Positions 35,881-46,663 of a DNA stretch of 64,000 bases are shown piece after piece. The stretch covers positions 144,397,980 through 144,461,979 of the forward strand of contig CM038050.1 in assembly GCA_021397845.1 (NCBI GenBank), in the 5' to 3' direction. The position numbers and the translations under genes were made by a program. Position 1 is the first letter of the stretch; every line of letters starts with the position of its first letter. Source of the stretch: Areca catechu. Taxonomy: Eukaryota; Streptophyta; Magnoliopsida; Arecales; Arecaceae. The notes beneath the pieces are model-generated. The model was not told where the DNA came from. It was given only the letters and a program-made list of their open reading frames with translations, and did not search any database.

Positions 35881-36410
35881 GACAGAAAAGGAGAGAGCTA
35901 ATACTAGTGGTGCTAAAGCTTTGAAAAGTAATGGAGGAGAAGTACTGATTGTATTGGATGGATCAATGGATTGGGAGAATACCTGGATTTTGGATTCTGC
36001 ATGCTCATACCATTATACCTCACATCGGGATTGGTTCTACACCTATGATAGGTCAAATGGAGGTAGTGTAAGCCTTGGTGATGATCATCCTTGTATGGTA
36101 GCTAGAGTAGGTACTATTTGGGTGAGGATGTATGATGGAGTGATTAGGAGTCTATCAAATGTCAAACATGTACCAGAATTGAAAAAGAATTTGATTTCTT
36201 TGGGCTACATGGAAGAGCAGGGATACGCTTTTAGTTGCCAATCTGGTAGTGGATGTTTGAAGATTACCAAGGGATCTTTGGTGATAATGAGAGGAAGAAG
36301 ACTGAGTAACAATCTATATAGTATGGAAGGCTCAGTGGTGAGTGATAGTACTGAGGTGCTTGCAGCGGCACAGGAGGAACAGTTGAAATATAAACTATAG
36401 CACGATCGGA
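35881..36410 (+). pseudogene. Copia-B protease and pre-integrase
   Basis: Open over 190 residues from 35828. TWILDSACSYHYTSH places the protease aspartate at 35993-35995; the following residues are SAC, common in this lineage. It continues LSNVKHVPELKKNLISLGYM and KITKGSLVIMRGRRLSNNLY, the retropepsin and GAG-pre-integrase regions. The frame ends with a stop at 36400 just before the integrase zinc-binding domain. Confidence 0.88.
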
Positions 36411-37250
36411 TGGGTCATATGAGTGATCGAGGGCTCACATAGTTAAGTAAAAGAGGGGTCATCCCAGCTTTGAAAAAAGATGGAAATGACCTATGTGAGC
36501 CATGTATCTTTGATAAACAGTACAGAGTGAAATTTGTTGTTTGTACCAAGCCAAGTGAAGGAGTTCTGGATTTGGTGCACTCAGATGTATGGGGACCAGC
36601 ACCTTTGTTATCCAGAGGTGGAGCAAGGTATTTTGTTACCTTTATTGATGACTTCTCTAGGAAACTGTGGGTGTATATGATGAGGGAAAAATCATATGTA
36701 TTTGCCCGGTTTAAAGATTGGAGGTCTAAGGTAGAGAAGGAGACAGGAAGACATGTAAAGTGCCTTCAAACTGATAATGGTGGGAAGCACTCTAATACAG
36801 AGTTTAGGAGTTACTATGAGAAAAATGATATCAAATGCCATTACACAGTAAGGATGACCGCACAACAGAATGGTGTCGTGGAAAGGATGAACCGGACACT
36901 ATTGGAGAGGGCAAGGATTATGAGGTTGCAGTCATCACTATCGAAAACTTTTTGGGGTGATGCTATTACTCAGGCATGTTTTCTTATAAATAGGTCCCCT
37001 TACATCAAGTTGGATGGAGGACTTCTAGAAGAAGCTTGGAGTGGGAAGAAGGTGGAGCTTGGCCACCTGAAAGTTTTTGGTTGCCTGGCTTATGTACATG
37101 TAGAAGCAACTAAAATAAGCAAGCTAGATCCTAAGTCGAAGAAGATGATCTTCATAGGGTATCCATAAGGAGTCAAAGGTTACCTACTGTGGGATGCACG
37201 GTCTCAAAAGGCAGTAATCAGTAGGGATGTCATCTTTGATGAGAAGAGCA
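36411..37250 (+). pseudogene. Copia-B integrase, catalytic core intact
   Basis: A 232-residue frame from 36470. CEPCIF is the end of the zinc-binding domain. The catalytic residues are Asp in VHSDVWGP (36584-36586), Asp in QTDNGG (36773-36775) and Glu in VVERMNRT (36881-36883), with exactly 35 residues between the last two, the D,D35E pattern. FWGDAITQACFLINRSP and LKVFGCLAYVH follow. A stop at 37168 ends the frame, so the domain could only be made as a truncated piece. Confidence 0.9.
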
Positions 37251-38440
37251 TCTTGGAGAAACCGGGGATTGCAACTAGAAATGTATTCATTAAGGTGAAC
37301 AGCAGTGAGAGCCTGTCACAGGTGGAGGATAAGCCTTCAACATCAGCTGGAAATGGAGTTTTATTTGAGGTTGATTTAGACAAGAAAGATTCTCCAAGAG
37401 TGAAGGAGAGGCAAGAAGAATTAGCTATTCAAAGGGAGGTGCAGGTGGAGCCACAAATAGCAGACTTGCAGGATAGTGCAAGGGGAGTGGTATTGCATAA
37501 GCCTCAATGCACAATCCCGAAGCTGGTAAGATATGGCATGGATGAAGCAATTTCATATGCTCTTATATCTGTGAATGGAGATCCAGAAAGTTTTGTAGAA
37601 GCCATGGAAAGTCCTGATAAAGAGTTATGGATGCAAGGCATAATGGAAGAGATGAAATCTCTCAAGAGGAATCAGACATGGTAGCTGGATGATCTACCTA
37701 CAGATGCTCATGCTATTGGCTCCAAATGGGTGTTCACTAGGAAATCATTACCTTCAAAGCAAGGTGGAGTGAGATACGAGGCAAGGTTGGTAGCAAAGAG
37801 TTACTCACAGAGGGAAGGAGTTGACTACATAGAAGTATTTTCTCCTGTGGTACACCATACTTCAACTCGGGTGTTGTTGTCTTTGGTAGCAAAATATAAT
37901 TTGGAATTAGAGCAGATGGATGTGAAGACAGCCTTTCTACATAGAAGACTAGAAGAGAAAATCTATATAAAGCAACCTGATGGCTTCATTGAGATTGGAT
38001 AGGAGAATAAGGTATGTCTACTTCAGAGGTCATTGTATGGGTTGAAACAATCACCTCGTCAGTGGTATCACAGATTTGATACATTTATCATGAGCCTTGG
38101 GTTTCTCTGATATGAACAAGATCATTGTGTTTATCTGAAGGATGTGGATATGATGGATGCTCTGTATTTACTTCTGTATGTGGATGATATGTTGATAGCC
38201 AACAGAAGTATGATAGCTATGAAAGGACTGAAGAGAGCATTATCTCTGGAATTTGAGATGAAAGACTTGGGATCAGCTTAAAAAATCCTTGGAATGGAGA
38301 TTTGCATGGATAGATGCAAAGGAATACTTCATTTGTCACATGGTGGGTACATTAAAAGGGTACTTGAGAGGTTTGTGATGGAAAAGGCCAAACCTGTGGA
38401 AACACCATTACTAGGGCATATTTTTTTCTCAAAAAAATAG
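37251..38440 (+). pseudogene. Copia-B reverse transcriptase
   Basis: After a variable linker (37253-37550) the frame reads ESFVEAMESPDKELWMQGIM, HAIGSKWVFTRKS, ARLVAKSYSQREGVDYIEVF and LELEQMDVKTAFLHRRLEEK. The catalytic YVDD is at 38177-38188. FEMKDLGSA and KILGMEICMDR follow. Stops at 37682, 38000, 38108 and 38278 interrupt it. The second LTR and RNase H follow in normal order. Confidence 0.9.
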
Positions 38441-39190
38441 TGCCCCTAGTTAGAGGAGGAGAGAAAGTACATGGAAAGAGTTCCATATGCCAATGCAATG
38501 GGCAGTTTGATGTATGCTATGATTTGTTGCATGCCGGATATAGTATATGTTGTAAGCCAGGTGAGTAGGTACATGGCTAATCCTGGGAAGGAACACTGGA
38601 AGGCATTGATGTGGATTTTGAGATATCTGCAAGGGACTCAAAAGCATGGACTGGTGTTTGTGGGCAGCTAGAAAGACATGGATGGAACTCCGTAGAATCA
38701 TATAAGGATTCAGGGAAGGGTTTGTTGATGCAAGCTATGCAGATGATCTTGATACAAGGAGGTCTACAACAGATTATTTCTTCTTCATGTATGGTGGACC
38801 GGTTTCTTGGAGATCAACTCTTCAACCTATTACTGCTTTGTTTATAATAGAAGCAGAGTATATAGGGATTACAGAGGCTACAAAGGAAGCACTGTAGTTG
38901 AGAAGGCTAGTGTCTGAAATGGGGGTGAAACAGTGCATGGTGGTCCTGCACAGTGATAACCAGAGTGCCATACACTTGACACAGAACCCAGTCTATCATG
39001 CTAGGACCAAGCATATAGATGTGAGATACCACAGAATTAAAAACCTAGTGGAGGAAGGAGAAGTGGCACTGGTGAAGGTTCATACAACGGAGAATCAAGC
39101 GGATGCACTTACGAAGGCTCTACCAAAGGATAGCTCTCTTGTATGTTGTTAATGGGTTTGAGGAGTCTGGCATATATAGCCTTGAAGCAC
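38441..39190 (+). pseudogene. Copia-B RNase H
   Basis: Several frames carry MERVPYANAMGSLMYAMICC, YMANPGKEHWKALMWILRYL, and from 38898 RRLVSEMGVKQCMVVLHSDN, QSAIHLTQNPVYHARTKHID and ENQADALTKALPKD, the standard end of the copia polyprotein. The sequence CAAGATGGAGATTG just before 39203 is the polypurine tract. Confidence 0.88.
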
Positions 39191-39655
39191 CAAGATGGAG
39201 ATTGTTGTTTCTCAGGTGGTGCATTCATGGCTAGTTGGGTCAATGTACATGTATTGATATGGTTTATCATGGTTTTCCATGATGTATCTAGGGCTAGGGT
39301 CGTGTCTTGTATGAGTCCTAGGTGTTTAGGCTCAGTTTTGGTCAGTCTAGGTCTTAAAGTCGGCTTTTCTGGGATAAGAGTTGGCTCTATTGGTTGGCAC
39401 ATCTCAGAATAGGTGATTGTGGACTGGACAAGTTGGCTCGTATGGGTTCGAGTTGGTTCGGTTGCATAGTCAAGAAACTTGTAGACTGGATGAGTTGGCT
39501 TGGATGAGTTCGAGTTGGCTCCGTTGCACAGTTTATCAATCCTATGGTCTGGAAGAGCTGACTTTGAGGATTAGAGTCGACTCGGTTCCAGGGCCAAGTC
39601 GACTCTAGTGTCTAGAGTTGACTCGGATGTCGGGTGAACTATTTTTTAACGGTGC

Positions 39656-41224
39656 TGCTGCCCAATAAGCAACCCAAGAGGAGGGGTGAATTGGGTCTCT
39701 ATAAATTAATTACTTGATGCAATGCAATAGTGTGTGAACCAATTCAATCATTTAAACAAGTACTAAGAATTCAAATGAAATGCTCTTAAGTAAATGTGCA
39801 GCGAAAATAAAGTGCAATAAATGTAAGAACAATAAGAGGAGACAAGCAACAACAAAGATAAAAAAGTATAGTGGTTCGGTGCTATCCAATACACCTACAT
39901 CCACTCCCGAAGATCTCCTTGGAAATTCACTATAATCATAACCGATTACAGCTGATTAGTTTTCTGCGCTCACTAATCAAAACCCGACTTGTTTTCACAA
40001 GGCTCACAAGTCAAATCCTCACTTAGTTTTACGGGCTAACCAAGAACCTAAATGGTTTTACGAGCTAACCAAGAACCTAAATGGTTTTAAGGCTCACCAC
40101 CAACCTCCTTTGGTTTTTCGGGCTAACCAAGAACCTAATTGGTTTTCAAAGGCTCACCAATAATCTTTCTTGGTTTTGCAATAGGCTAACCAAGAATCCT
40201 TACAATAAATAATAGTTTGGAGTAAAGAGAATAAAAGCTTTCTAATAAAAAGCGGGTATCTCTTTGAAGCTTGATATAGTGATGCTTTCAACTTGATAAA
40301 GTCTCTTTGATTATTCAAAAATAGATGATCTTTAATGCTCTTGAAGGCTCTTGAATGCTTGGAGGCTTGCTTTTGCTTGAGAGTGTTTGAACTTCAATGA
40401 ATAGGAGTGAATGCTCTCTTTTCTTCTCTCATGGATATTTTTATTTCATTTCCATATCTTTTGATTTGATTTGAACCATATAAATACCATCCCAAGGCCT
40501 CAAATCCAATTTCTACCCGTTAGACTCGAAAATCTAGCCGTTAGGGATGAAAAGAGACAAGTTATGTATTTGAAAAACTAGCTATTACTGTTTTGAGAAC
40601 TTCATGTGTCGACACTTCATGCTATTAGTCGACACTTGAACTTCTTGAGTCGACACCTAGTTCAAATATCTTCAATCTGGTCTTCTAGAAATCTCAGATG
40701 TGTCGACACTTCCTCAGGTGAGTCGACACTTCATATCCATGTATCGACACTTCTGCAGTTCTTCATCTTCAGTAAGTTTTGTGACTTAAAAATCTCAAGC
40801 GATGAGCTGATTCATGTATCGACACTTTGAGTCGACACTTCAATTCCATGTGTTGACACTTTAGCCATACCATCTGAAACTTTCTTTTTGTACCGGCTTG
40901 AGTCGACACTTCATTATCATTTGTCAACACTTGGTATCATGTATCGACACTTTGAGTCGACACCTCACTGAGATCTTCACAAAAATACTTGAACTTATGC
41001 TAAACCAAATTTATATCTCACTCAAGTATCCATTCAAACAAACTTTGACTGTCCAAGTCTTCTTTGAGTTGATCTTTCATCTAAACTTGTCTTCTTCAAT
41101 CAAATAAACTTTTTTAAATTGATGAGCACCTTTTTTTTATAAAAACACACTTCAAAGAAATCATTAGTACTCAACTTATACTTAACCATTTTGCTTATCA
41201 TCAAAATCAATAATAGAGTCAATA
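39656..41224 (-). mobile_element. Solo SIRE/Maximus-like LTR
   Basis: 1569 bp, flanked by GGTGC at 39651-39655 and 41225-41229, a perfect target duplication within the Copia-B LTR. Its plus-strand start TGCTGCCCAATAAGCAACC and end resemble the LTR at 43441-45118, whose inner flank shows it belongs to a minus-strand copia element of SIRE type. It contains repeated AACCAAGAACCT units (about 40017-40200) and an array of GTCGACACTT words (40605-40970). Confidence 0.88.
40605..40970. repeat. GTCGACACTT word array
   Basis: About 13 copies of GTCGACACTT or one-base variants occur in 365 bp at irregular spacing, for example near 40608, 40629, 40648, 40700 and 40720. Each core overlaps the palindrome AGTGTCGACACT. 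It lies in the U3 side of a minus-strand LTR. Confidence 0.85.
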
Positions 41225-41615
41225 GGTGCCAGCTGGGAGAGTTTTGGGATCTCGACCATGTGTGATCGAGGTATATATATATTGTATCCTTATAAGAGGA
41301 TAGGTAAGTTGAAGAAACAAAGGTGTAACGAACTTCTTTAAGCGAAAAGGGAAGAAAACCCCTTTCTCCCAAGAAAATTTCTCTGTTTCTCTTCTTCCTC
41401 TCTCTTCTCTCATTCTTGGTGTTCTTGATCTTCATAGACCTATATCCCACCATGATCTTCAATAGAGATTGCTGGCAGATGGTCATCCACAACTTGGTGA
41501 TATTCTTCCGTAATTGCTTTGTTGATCAGGGCATTCATTCTTGATCAGGAATAAGGCTACTCTTAAGGGTTTGGTTCTTTAGATCTGGTTGGATTTGAAA
41601 ATCAAACTCTTGACA

Positions 41616-42233
41616 ATAATCACTAGGGGTAGTGAGCAGATACTAGTCTGACCCAGGTGAATCTCATTAGAAAGTTGTTAAGAACATCATTAAGTATTTA
41701 AGAAATCATAAGGACCAATAGCTTATTTATGAAGATTTCGACTTAAAACTTGTGGGATACATTGACTCCAGTTCTCAGTTAGATAGAGATGATAGCAAGA
41801 GTGTATCTGGTTTTGTGTTTACCCTTTATGGTGGAACTGTCTACTAAAAAGTTTGAAGTAGCATACAGTGGCTGATTCTATTTACGAGGCAGAGTATAGT
41901 TCGGCATCGGATGTAGCAAAGGAGGCTTTGTGGTTGCAAAAATTTATAGGCGAGCTGGGAGTGGCACCTTCCTTGAATGGACTTATTCCAATGTATTTTG
42001 ACAGCACTAGAGCCATAGCTCAAGGCAAAGAGCCAAAATCACATCAATGGACCAAGCATATTCTACATCATTATCACCTTGTCTGGGAGATTATTGAACG
42101 AGGTGACATCGAGCATCTGAAGATCGATGGTAAGGAGAACATGAATGACCCCTTCACTAATGCCATTGGAATTCAAGAGTTCGATAACTACAAATTAGAT
42201 TCTGTTTCGATTGACTTTAGTCCAGGTGGGAGT
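41616..42233 (+). pseudogene. Copia-A reverse transcriptase end and RNase H
   Basis: Continuation of Copia-A after Copia-B. It resumes within the segment that in homologues reads SDPGESHWKVVKNI (41640-41690, with frameshift and stops), then FDLKLVGYIDSSSQLDRDDS, and the frame at 41868 with TVADSIYEAEYSSASDVAKE, MYFDSTRAIAQGKEPKSHQW and NMNDPFTNAIG. The polypurine tract GGTGGGAG is at 42225-42232, next to the 3' LTR. Confidence 0.9.
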
Positions 42234-43440
42234 TGTTTGGAATTGTGTTCCAAAGCCAATCATCTAGGTTATAGATGGTTGTGCAACTCATGTATGTGTA
42301 TATCAATTATTGAATTGAATAAAAAATTTATTCTGGTTGTTCATCACATGTCATCTTCCCATTTAAACTCTTGTGTGATGATGTCCTTTGAGCTACCTTG
42401 TATATGATGTAGAGAGGATGCATCGTGTAGTTCATAAATTGGTTCGTGACCAAAAGATACGCTGTTTTAGGATGCTGGTTTATCAAGAGTAGGTCGTTGA
42501 TGTCATATATGTTGGTTGTCCTCTTAACCAAGTAACATGGAGATGCTGGTATGACATCAGGTATTGTGTTTGACACTTCATTGAACGTGACTCTCATGCG
42601 AGATTCTCTATCTGCCGAAGAAGAGTCTTGCATTAGAATGTGGACATTAATTTTTTCTCTGACTTAAGATCACTATGGCAGCTTGCAAGCAACTCACTGT
42701 GCTTAGGTGCTGGACTACCCGAATTTCTAATCCGGTGATGGAAGGTTGCTAGGTACAATCAAGTACTTGTGTAGCGATTGTAGGATTGAGAAAGGATTGA
42801 TCTCTCCAAATGGTTTGGATTGAATGCTTAATATGCCTCAATTGAGAAAGACCTTGGCCAGGGCATTCTTTGTAAAGAGTTACAAGGATTCTTTGTTTGA
42901 GACATATTGAGATGGATTGATTTGGGTTGGGCACTTTAATGTTTTGCCATCCAGAGCATTAAAAGAATAAAGGAATAAGTTCATTGATATTCCATGTTCG
43001 ACAGGTTTGTATTACTCCGCAACTTTCAACCTATCCGAATGCTGGGTGTCATTGCTAGATGGCGACTTTGGCTGGTATTGGAAATGCTCCTATGCTATCG
43101 ATTTAGTGTTTGAACTGATGGGGTCACACATAGAGGGTTTTTTCTTGTTTTGTTAGCATACGAACGATTGGGAATCTTTCTAGACTTGTTTGACAAGTTG
43201 TTGTCAAACCTGTGTTCGAGCTGACTCATTTGGATGAGTTGAATCGAGTCGAGTCGACTCGAATGGTCGAGTGGAGTCGACTCAAATGGTCAAGTTGACT
43301 AGTCTGTCGGACAGTTGTAAAACGAATCTGCTCCATTTAATAATGTAATTGTTGTGGGCATTTAATGGATGCATTTATAGGTTTTATGATCTGCTGTTGC
43401 TTAATTTCAAGGGACTTCATAACCTCCCTAGAATCTCAAG
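42234..43440 (+). repeat. 3' LTR of Copia-A, truncated by insertion
   Basis: Starts TGTTTGGAATTGTG and follows the 5' LTR for 1207 bp; the remaining 0.8 kb is not in the window. The break comes after CTCAAG, where the 5' LTR continues AGACCCC. TCAAG (43436-43440) is the expected target duplication of the inserted SIRE-like element. GAGTCGACTC words occur at 43215-43310. Confidence 0.92.
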
Positions 43441-45118
43441 TGTTGCCCAAGTGGCTTTCCCAAGAGGGGGGTCAATTGGGAATTTAGAAATTTAAGCAAT
43501 AATATGCTCTTTGAAATCCCTTTTAAGATGTTAAGTGCTATGATAAAATGTTTAAATGTAGAAGCAAAATCATATCAGAAAAGCACAATACAAACACACA
43601 ATAATTATAGTGGTTTGGAGCAACCCTGCTCCTTCGTCCACTACCCAAGATTACCACATGGGATTTCAACTATATCCCCCACCGGAATACAGTTGAACTA
43701 TTTTCATAAGCTCACAATCCAAACCTCTATACTTTGGTTTTTCGAGATCACCAAAGAAACCCAACTTGGTTTTACCAGGATCACCAAGAACCTAACTTGG
43801 TTTTAACATAGGATCACCAAGAACCCATACTTAGTTTTTAACAAAGGCTAACCAAGAACCTATTTGGTTTTTCAACCAGGCTCACCAATAACCCAACAAT
43901 TCAAAATGAATTGAAAAGAAAAGCAACAGAATGATAATCAAATTTTTATCGAATGGGCAAATGTAGCTCGAGAGAAGCCCACTTGAATGCACTTGAATGC
44001 ACTTTAATGGCTTCTATAGCTTCTTTACTAAGTGCTTCAAGCTTCAGATAAGAGTTGGTGAAGGCTTGAAGGCTATCTTCAATGCTCTCTGTTCTCTCTT
44101 ACTCGTTGACTTGGTTGGATATTAAATAATGCATTAACTCTCTCAAAAGCCTTTTTCAAATAGTTCAAATCCCTCAAATATATAATCTTGTACCTTTCTC
44201 AGGCAGTTTTAGTCATTGTAGACCGTTGGGATGTGATATTTGACCATTGGAGCACATTTTGAATTCAAAAACCAAGTTCTAGAACTAGCCGTTATATACT
44301 GTAACTGCCATTCGAGTTGGCTTGGATTACTTGAGATGGCTCGGATCCTAAGAGTTGCTTTAGTTGAGTCGACTCTATTCAATCTAGTCGGCTCGCTTGC
44401 ATAGTGTCCTGATTTTTCATTCTATAAGAGTCGTTTCGCCTTGATTTTAGTTGACTCGGATCATCAAGCCTTCAACATGTTAGTCTGGACGAGTCGGCTA
44501 ACTTCCATTCTAGTCGACTCGGTTGGCTGTTGTTCTTAGAACATATTTTCTGGACTCTGGAGGAGTCGGCTCGAATTTCTGAAGAGTTGTCTTGGATATC
44601 TAACAATATGATAGAATCAGCTCGGACTCCCCTTGGGTCGGCTCGCCTATCTGATTCAGGAAATAGTACTCTAGATGAGTCGGCTCGGGTCCCTTAGAGT
44701 CGGCTCGGATATCTGCATGCCAGAATCCTTATGCATGCCATGTGCCGGAGTCAGCTCTCTTCTCTTCAAGTCGGCTCGGATGAATGTTTCAATGATTTTT
44801 TCAATCATCTCCAGAATTCATCCAGCATGTCTTCAAACTTTAAGATGTCTTCAAACTCAACATATTTCTAATAAATTAAAAGTTTGAAACACATTTAGAA
44901 GTAACCTAATTTTACAGTTTTTCTCAACTTTTTTCTTTGGGTTCTTCCTTACAATATTCAATTACAACACAACTCAAAATAAGAAATGAAAATGTAAGAG
45001 TTGAAACTTTTACATGAATTCATCCTACAAAAACTTGTAAACCACATAAAGTGTTGTTAGTAAAACAAATGCATGCACCAATGTTTGGTTATCATCAAAA
45101 TCACTTATGGGGTCAACA
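43441..45118 (-). repeat. 3' LTR of a minus-strand SIRE-like element
   Basis: 1678 bp, plus-strand start TGTTGCCCAAG and end GGGGTCAACA. On the minus strand it is preceded by AAAAAGGGAGAGAT, the polypurine tract found before SIRE/Maximus 3' LTRs, with the typical TTTTGATGATGA neighbour. AACCAAGAACCT units occur at 43735-43895, and GAGTCGGCTCGG words are dense between 44320 and 44790. Confidence 0.85.
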
Positions 45119-45184
45119 ATCTCTCCCTTTTTGATGATGATAAAATACTAGAAATGAAAAATTCTTTACAATTGCATGTATAAT
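45119..45184 (-). other. Polypurine tract and 3' end of the SIRE-like element
   Basis: Only 66 bp of internal sequence remain before the next insertion at 45185. The polypurine tract is the minus strand of 45121-45132. ATAAT (45180-45184) is the expected target duplication for the inserted gypsy LTR. Confidence 0.8.
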
Positions 45185-45939
45185 TGGTGGGGGCACCGGG
45201 ATCAGACACAAATTACTAGGCCCTATTTGGTTACCTAGCCATGTATAAAATTTTATAATCAACTAGAATTGAGTCCTATAATAAGTTGAGGTTAGTTGAT
45301 TTATCTCAACCCTCAACCTAGTTAGTATTTTGAGTCCTGTACATCAATTATGAGTCCGGTATGAGTCTAATTTTTGTACAAGAGAGGAGGTTATCCTATT
45401 TTGGAGTTCCACCAGGCCACATCCAAGAGTCAGAGGCCACTACATCAGCCCATTGGATTTTGTGTGACAACCTAGGATCCAAGATGCTTCCAGAAATCCT
45501 GATTCCTTCCAAATGCCCTCTAGATGCCCAGATTACTCCCAAAATGCTAGAGCATATTCCTAAAATAGGGCATCCATGATTCCAGAGGTCCACCTACATC
45601 CCAATCCAAAGAAATCAAGCCCAGGTGCCAAACCCAAGCCCTTAAGAAGCAAGATTCTAGCTAGATTCCCTAGAAATGCCAGCCCATGAGCCCAACCCCT
45701 GGAAGCCCACCTGGATCCCTCAAATTTTTATCCAAGCCCATGAAGGAGGCATCCTTGCTGCTGCTCTAAGGTCCAAAAATAAATTTGAGCAGTTTGACCA
45801 AGTCCAGGCCAAGTGGGGAGACGAAAGAAGAGAATACTAGGTCAAAATTCTAACATAGTTGGGATTTTTAGTCCTTTCGAAACTTTGTAATTCTAACTAT
45901 TATGCCCATTAGGCTAGTCTTGAGTCAGGATGGCCCCAG
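45185..45939 (+). repeat. Gypsy LTR, 5' part
   Basis: Starts TGGTGGGGGCACCGGG, the signature of the TGGTG gypsy LTRs, and continues GATCAGACA as in the LTR that starts at 13682. It is interrupted after about 0.75 kb by the Tat element. Repeated words such as GAGTCC and ATGAGTC are seen, as in related LTRs. The exact right border is uncertain. Confidence 0.7.
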
Positions 45940-46584
45940 TTGTCGTATTAGCTGAACCCCATGGGGTCCGACTCCCCGGTCCTTGGAGGGGGCCCTGAGG
46001 CCCCTTCTCGAAGGGCTGACCTAGGGAGCTTCGGGGGTCGGCGGGCGCCTCCCCGCCCATACGTCGGCTTCTTTGAGGCCCTGATGGGCACCACGGTTAG
46101 CTTCTTTGAGGCCAAGACTGATCCACTGTTGGAGGGGCCGTCCGAAGGTTTCAGGAGCCTTCCTCCCTGACAAGTTCTAACATTCGGTTGTAACGAACTC
46201 CACTGCATGGCCACGACTCTTGCTGCCAAACCATCACCTTGACGCTCCTGCCACACCACCAACTCACGACCTCGCCACCACGCTGATTCTCCTGGGGGCA
46301 TATTCGAGCTTTCTTAGCTTATTCCCCAACAGAATTTGGCAGCACTCCATGCCTATAAAAGGCACCCGGGGGATCTTCGCAGAGGGGGTAACTTTTTCTT
46401 CCCCACCATGAACTCCTCTCCCTGAGTTCTTTCCATTCTATTGCTCTGATTCCTCCTCTAAATTAAGCATCAGAGTGTCCCCCGCCGGAGCCGCTCCGGT
46501 GCCTAGAGACTTTTTGCAGGTCGACCGGTCGAGGAGCTCTCCGGCGTACCCACCGAGCCCGGTCCAGGAGGAATAGCAGCAACA
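45940..46584 (+). repeat. 5' LTR of the Tat element
   Basis: The right end (AGCAGCAACA at 46584) is set by the adjoining primer-binding site. The left end is chosen at TGTCGTATTAGC near 45940 because composition shifts there; it cannot be confirmed without the other LTR. TATAAAAG at 46354-46361 is a clear TATA box. Confidence 0.6.
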
Positions 46585-46585
46585 G

Positions 46586-46603
46586 ATTGGCGCTAGAAGG
46601 AGG
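46586..46603 (+). promoter_or_regulatory. Primer-binding site of the Tat element
   Basis: ATTGGCGCTAGAAGGAGG directly after the LTR. The TTGGCGC start is usual in plant Tat elements and differs from the initiator-Met type used by all other elements here. I do not assign the tRNA. Confidence 0.7.
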
Positions 46604-46663
46604 GCTCAAACCTTTGTTGTGCTTCTTATTCTAAAAAGAAAGATCGACGGGAAAGTTCTAGCC

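Larger units (their letters stand above)
30747..41615 (+). mobile_element. Copia-B: Tork/Tnt1-like retrotransposon
   Basis: Complete element with nested insertions: 5' LTR 30747-35041 (enlarged by insertions), primer-binding site, gag, pol, 3' LTR 39203-41615 (also enlarged). It sits in the reverse transcriptase of Copia-A. Flanks ATACT (30742-30746) and ATAAT (41616-41620) match at four of five positions, an aged target duplication. The gag start FKKYDGKDNFTLW and protease DSACS point to the Tork lineage (Tnt1 relatives). Confidence 0.9.
39203..41615 (+). repeat. 3' LTR of Copia-B, interrupted
   Basis: Starts TGTTGTTTCTCAGG, aligned base for base with the 5' LTR start, and ends CTCTTGACA. 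The TATA-like run is at 41272-41282. GAGTCGACTC words lie in 39410-39630. A solo SIRE-like LTR (39656-41224) splits it. Confidence 0.92.
23517..43440 (+). mobile_element. Copia-A, with nested elements
   Basis: Ty1/copia element: 5' LTR 23517-25534, long leader, gag 27420-28250, protease/integrase, reverse transcriptase to 30746, RNase H 41616-42221, 3' LTR from 42234. Copia-B occupies 30747-41615. The 3' LTR is itself cut at 43440, about 1.2 kb into its length, by a SIRE-like element, so the far target duplication is not visible. All reading frames are broken. Confidence 0.9.

Noticed and set aside
35015..37684. Copia-B coding region considered as a domesticated host gene
   Set aside because: It has both LTRs, a primer-binding site and multiple stops, so it is an ordinary retrotransposon remnant.
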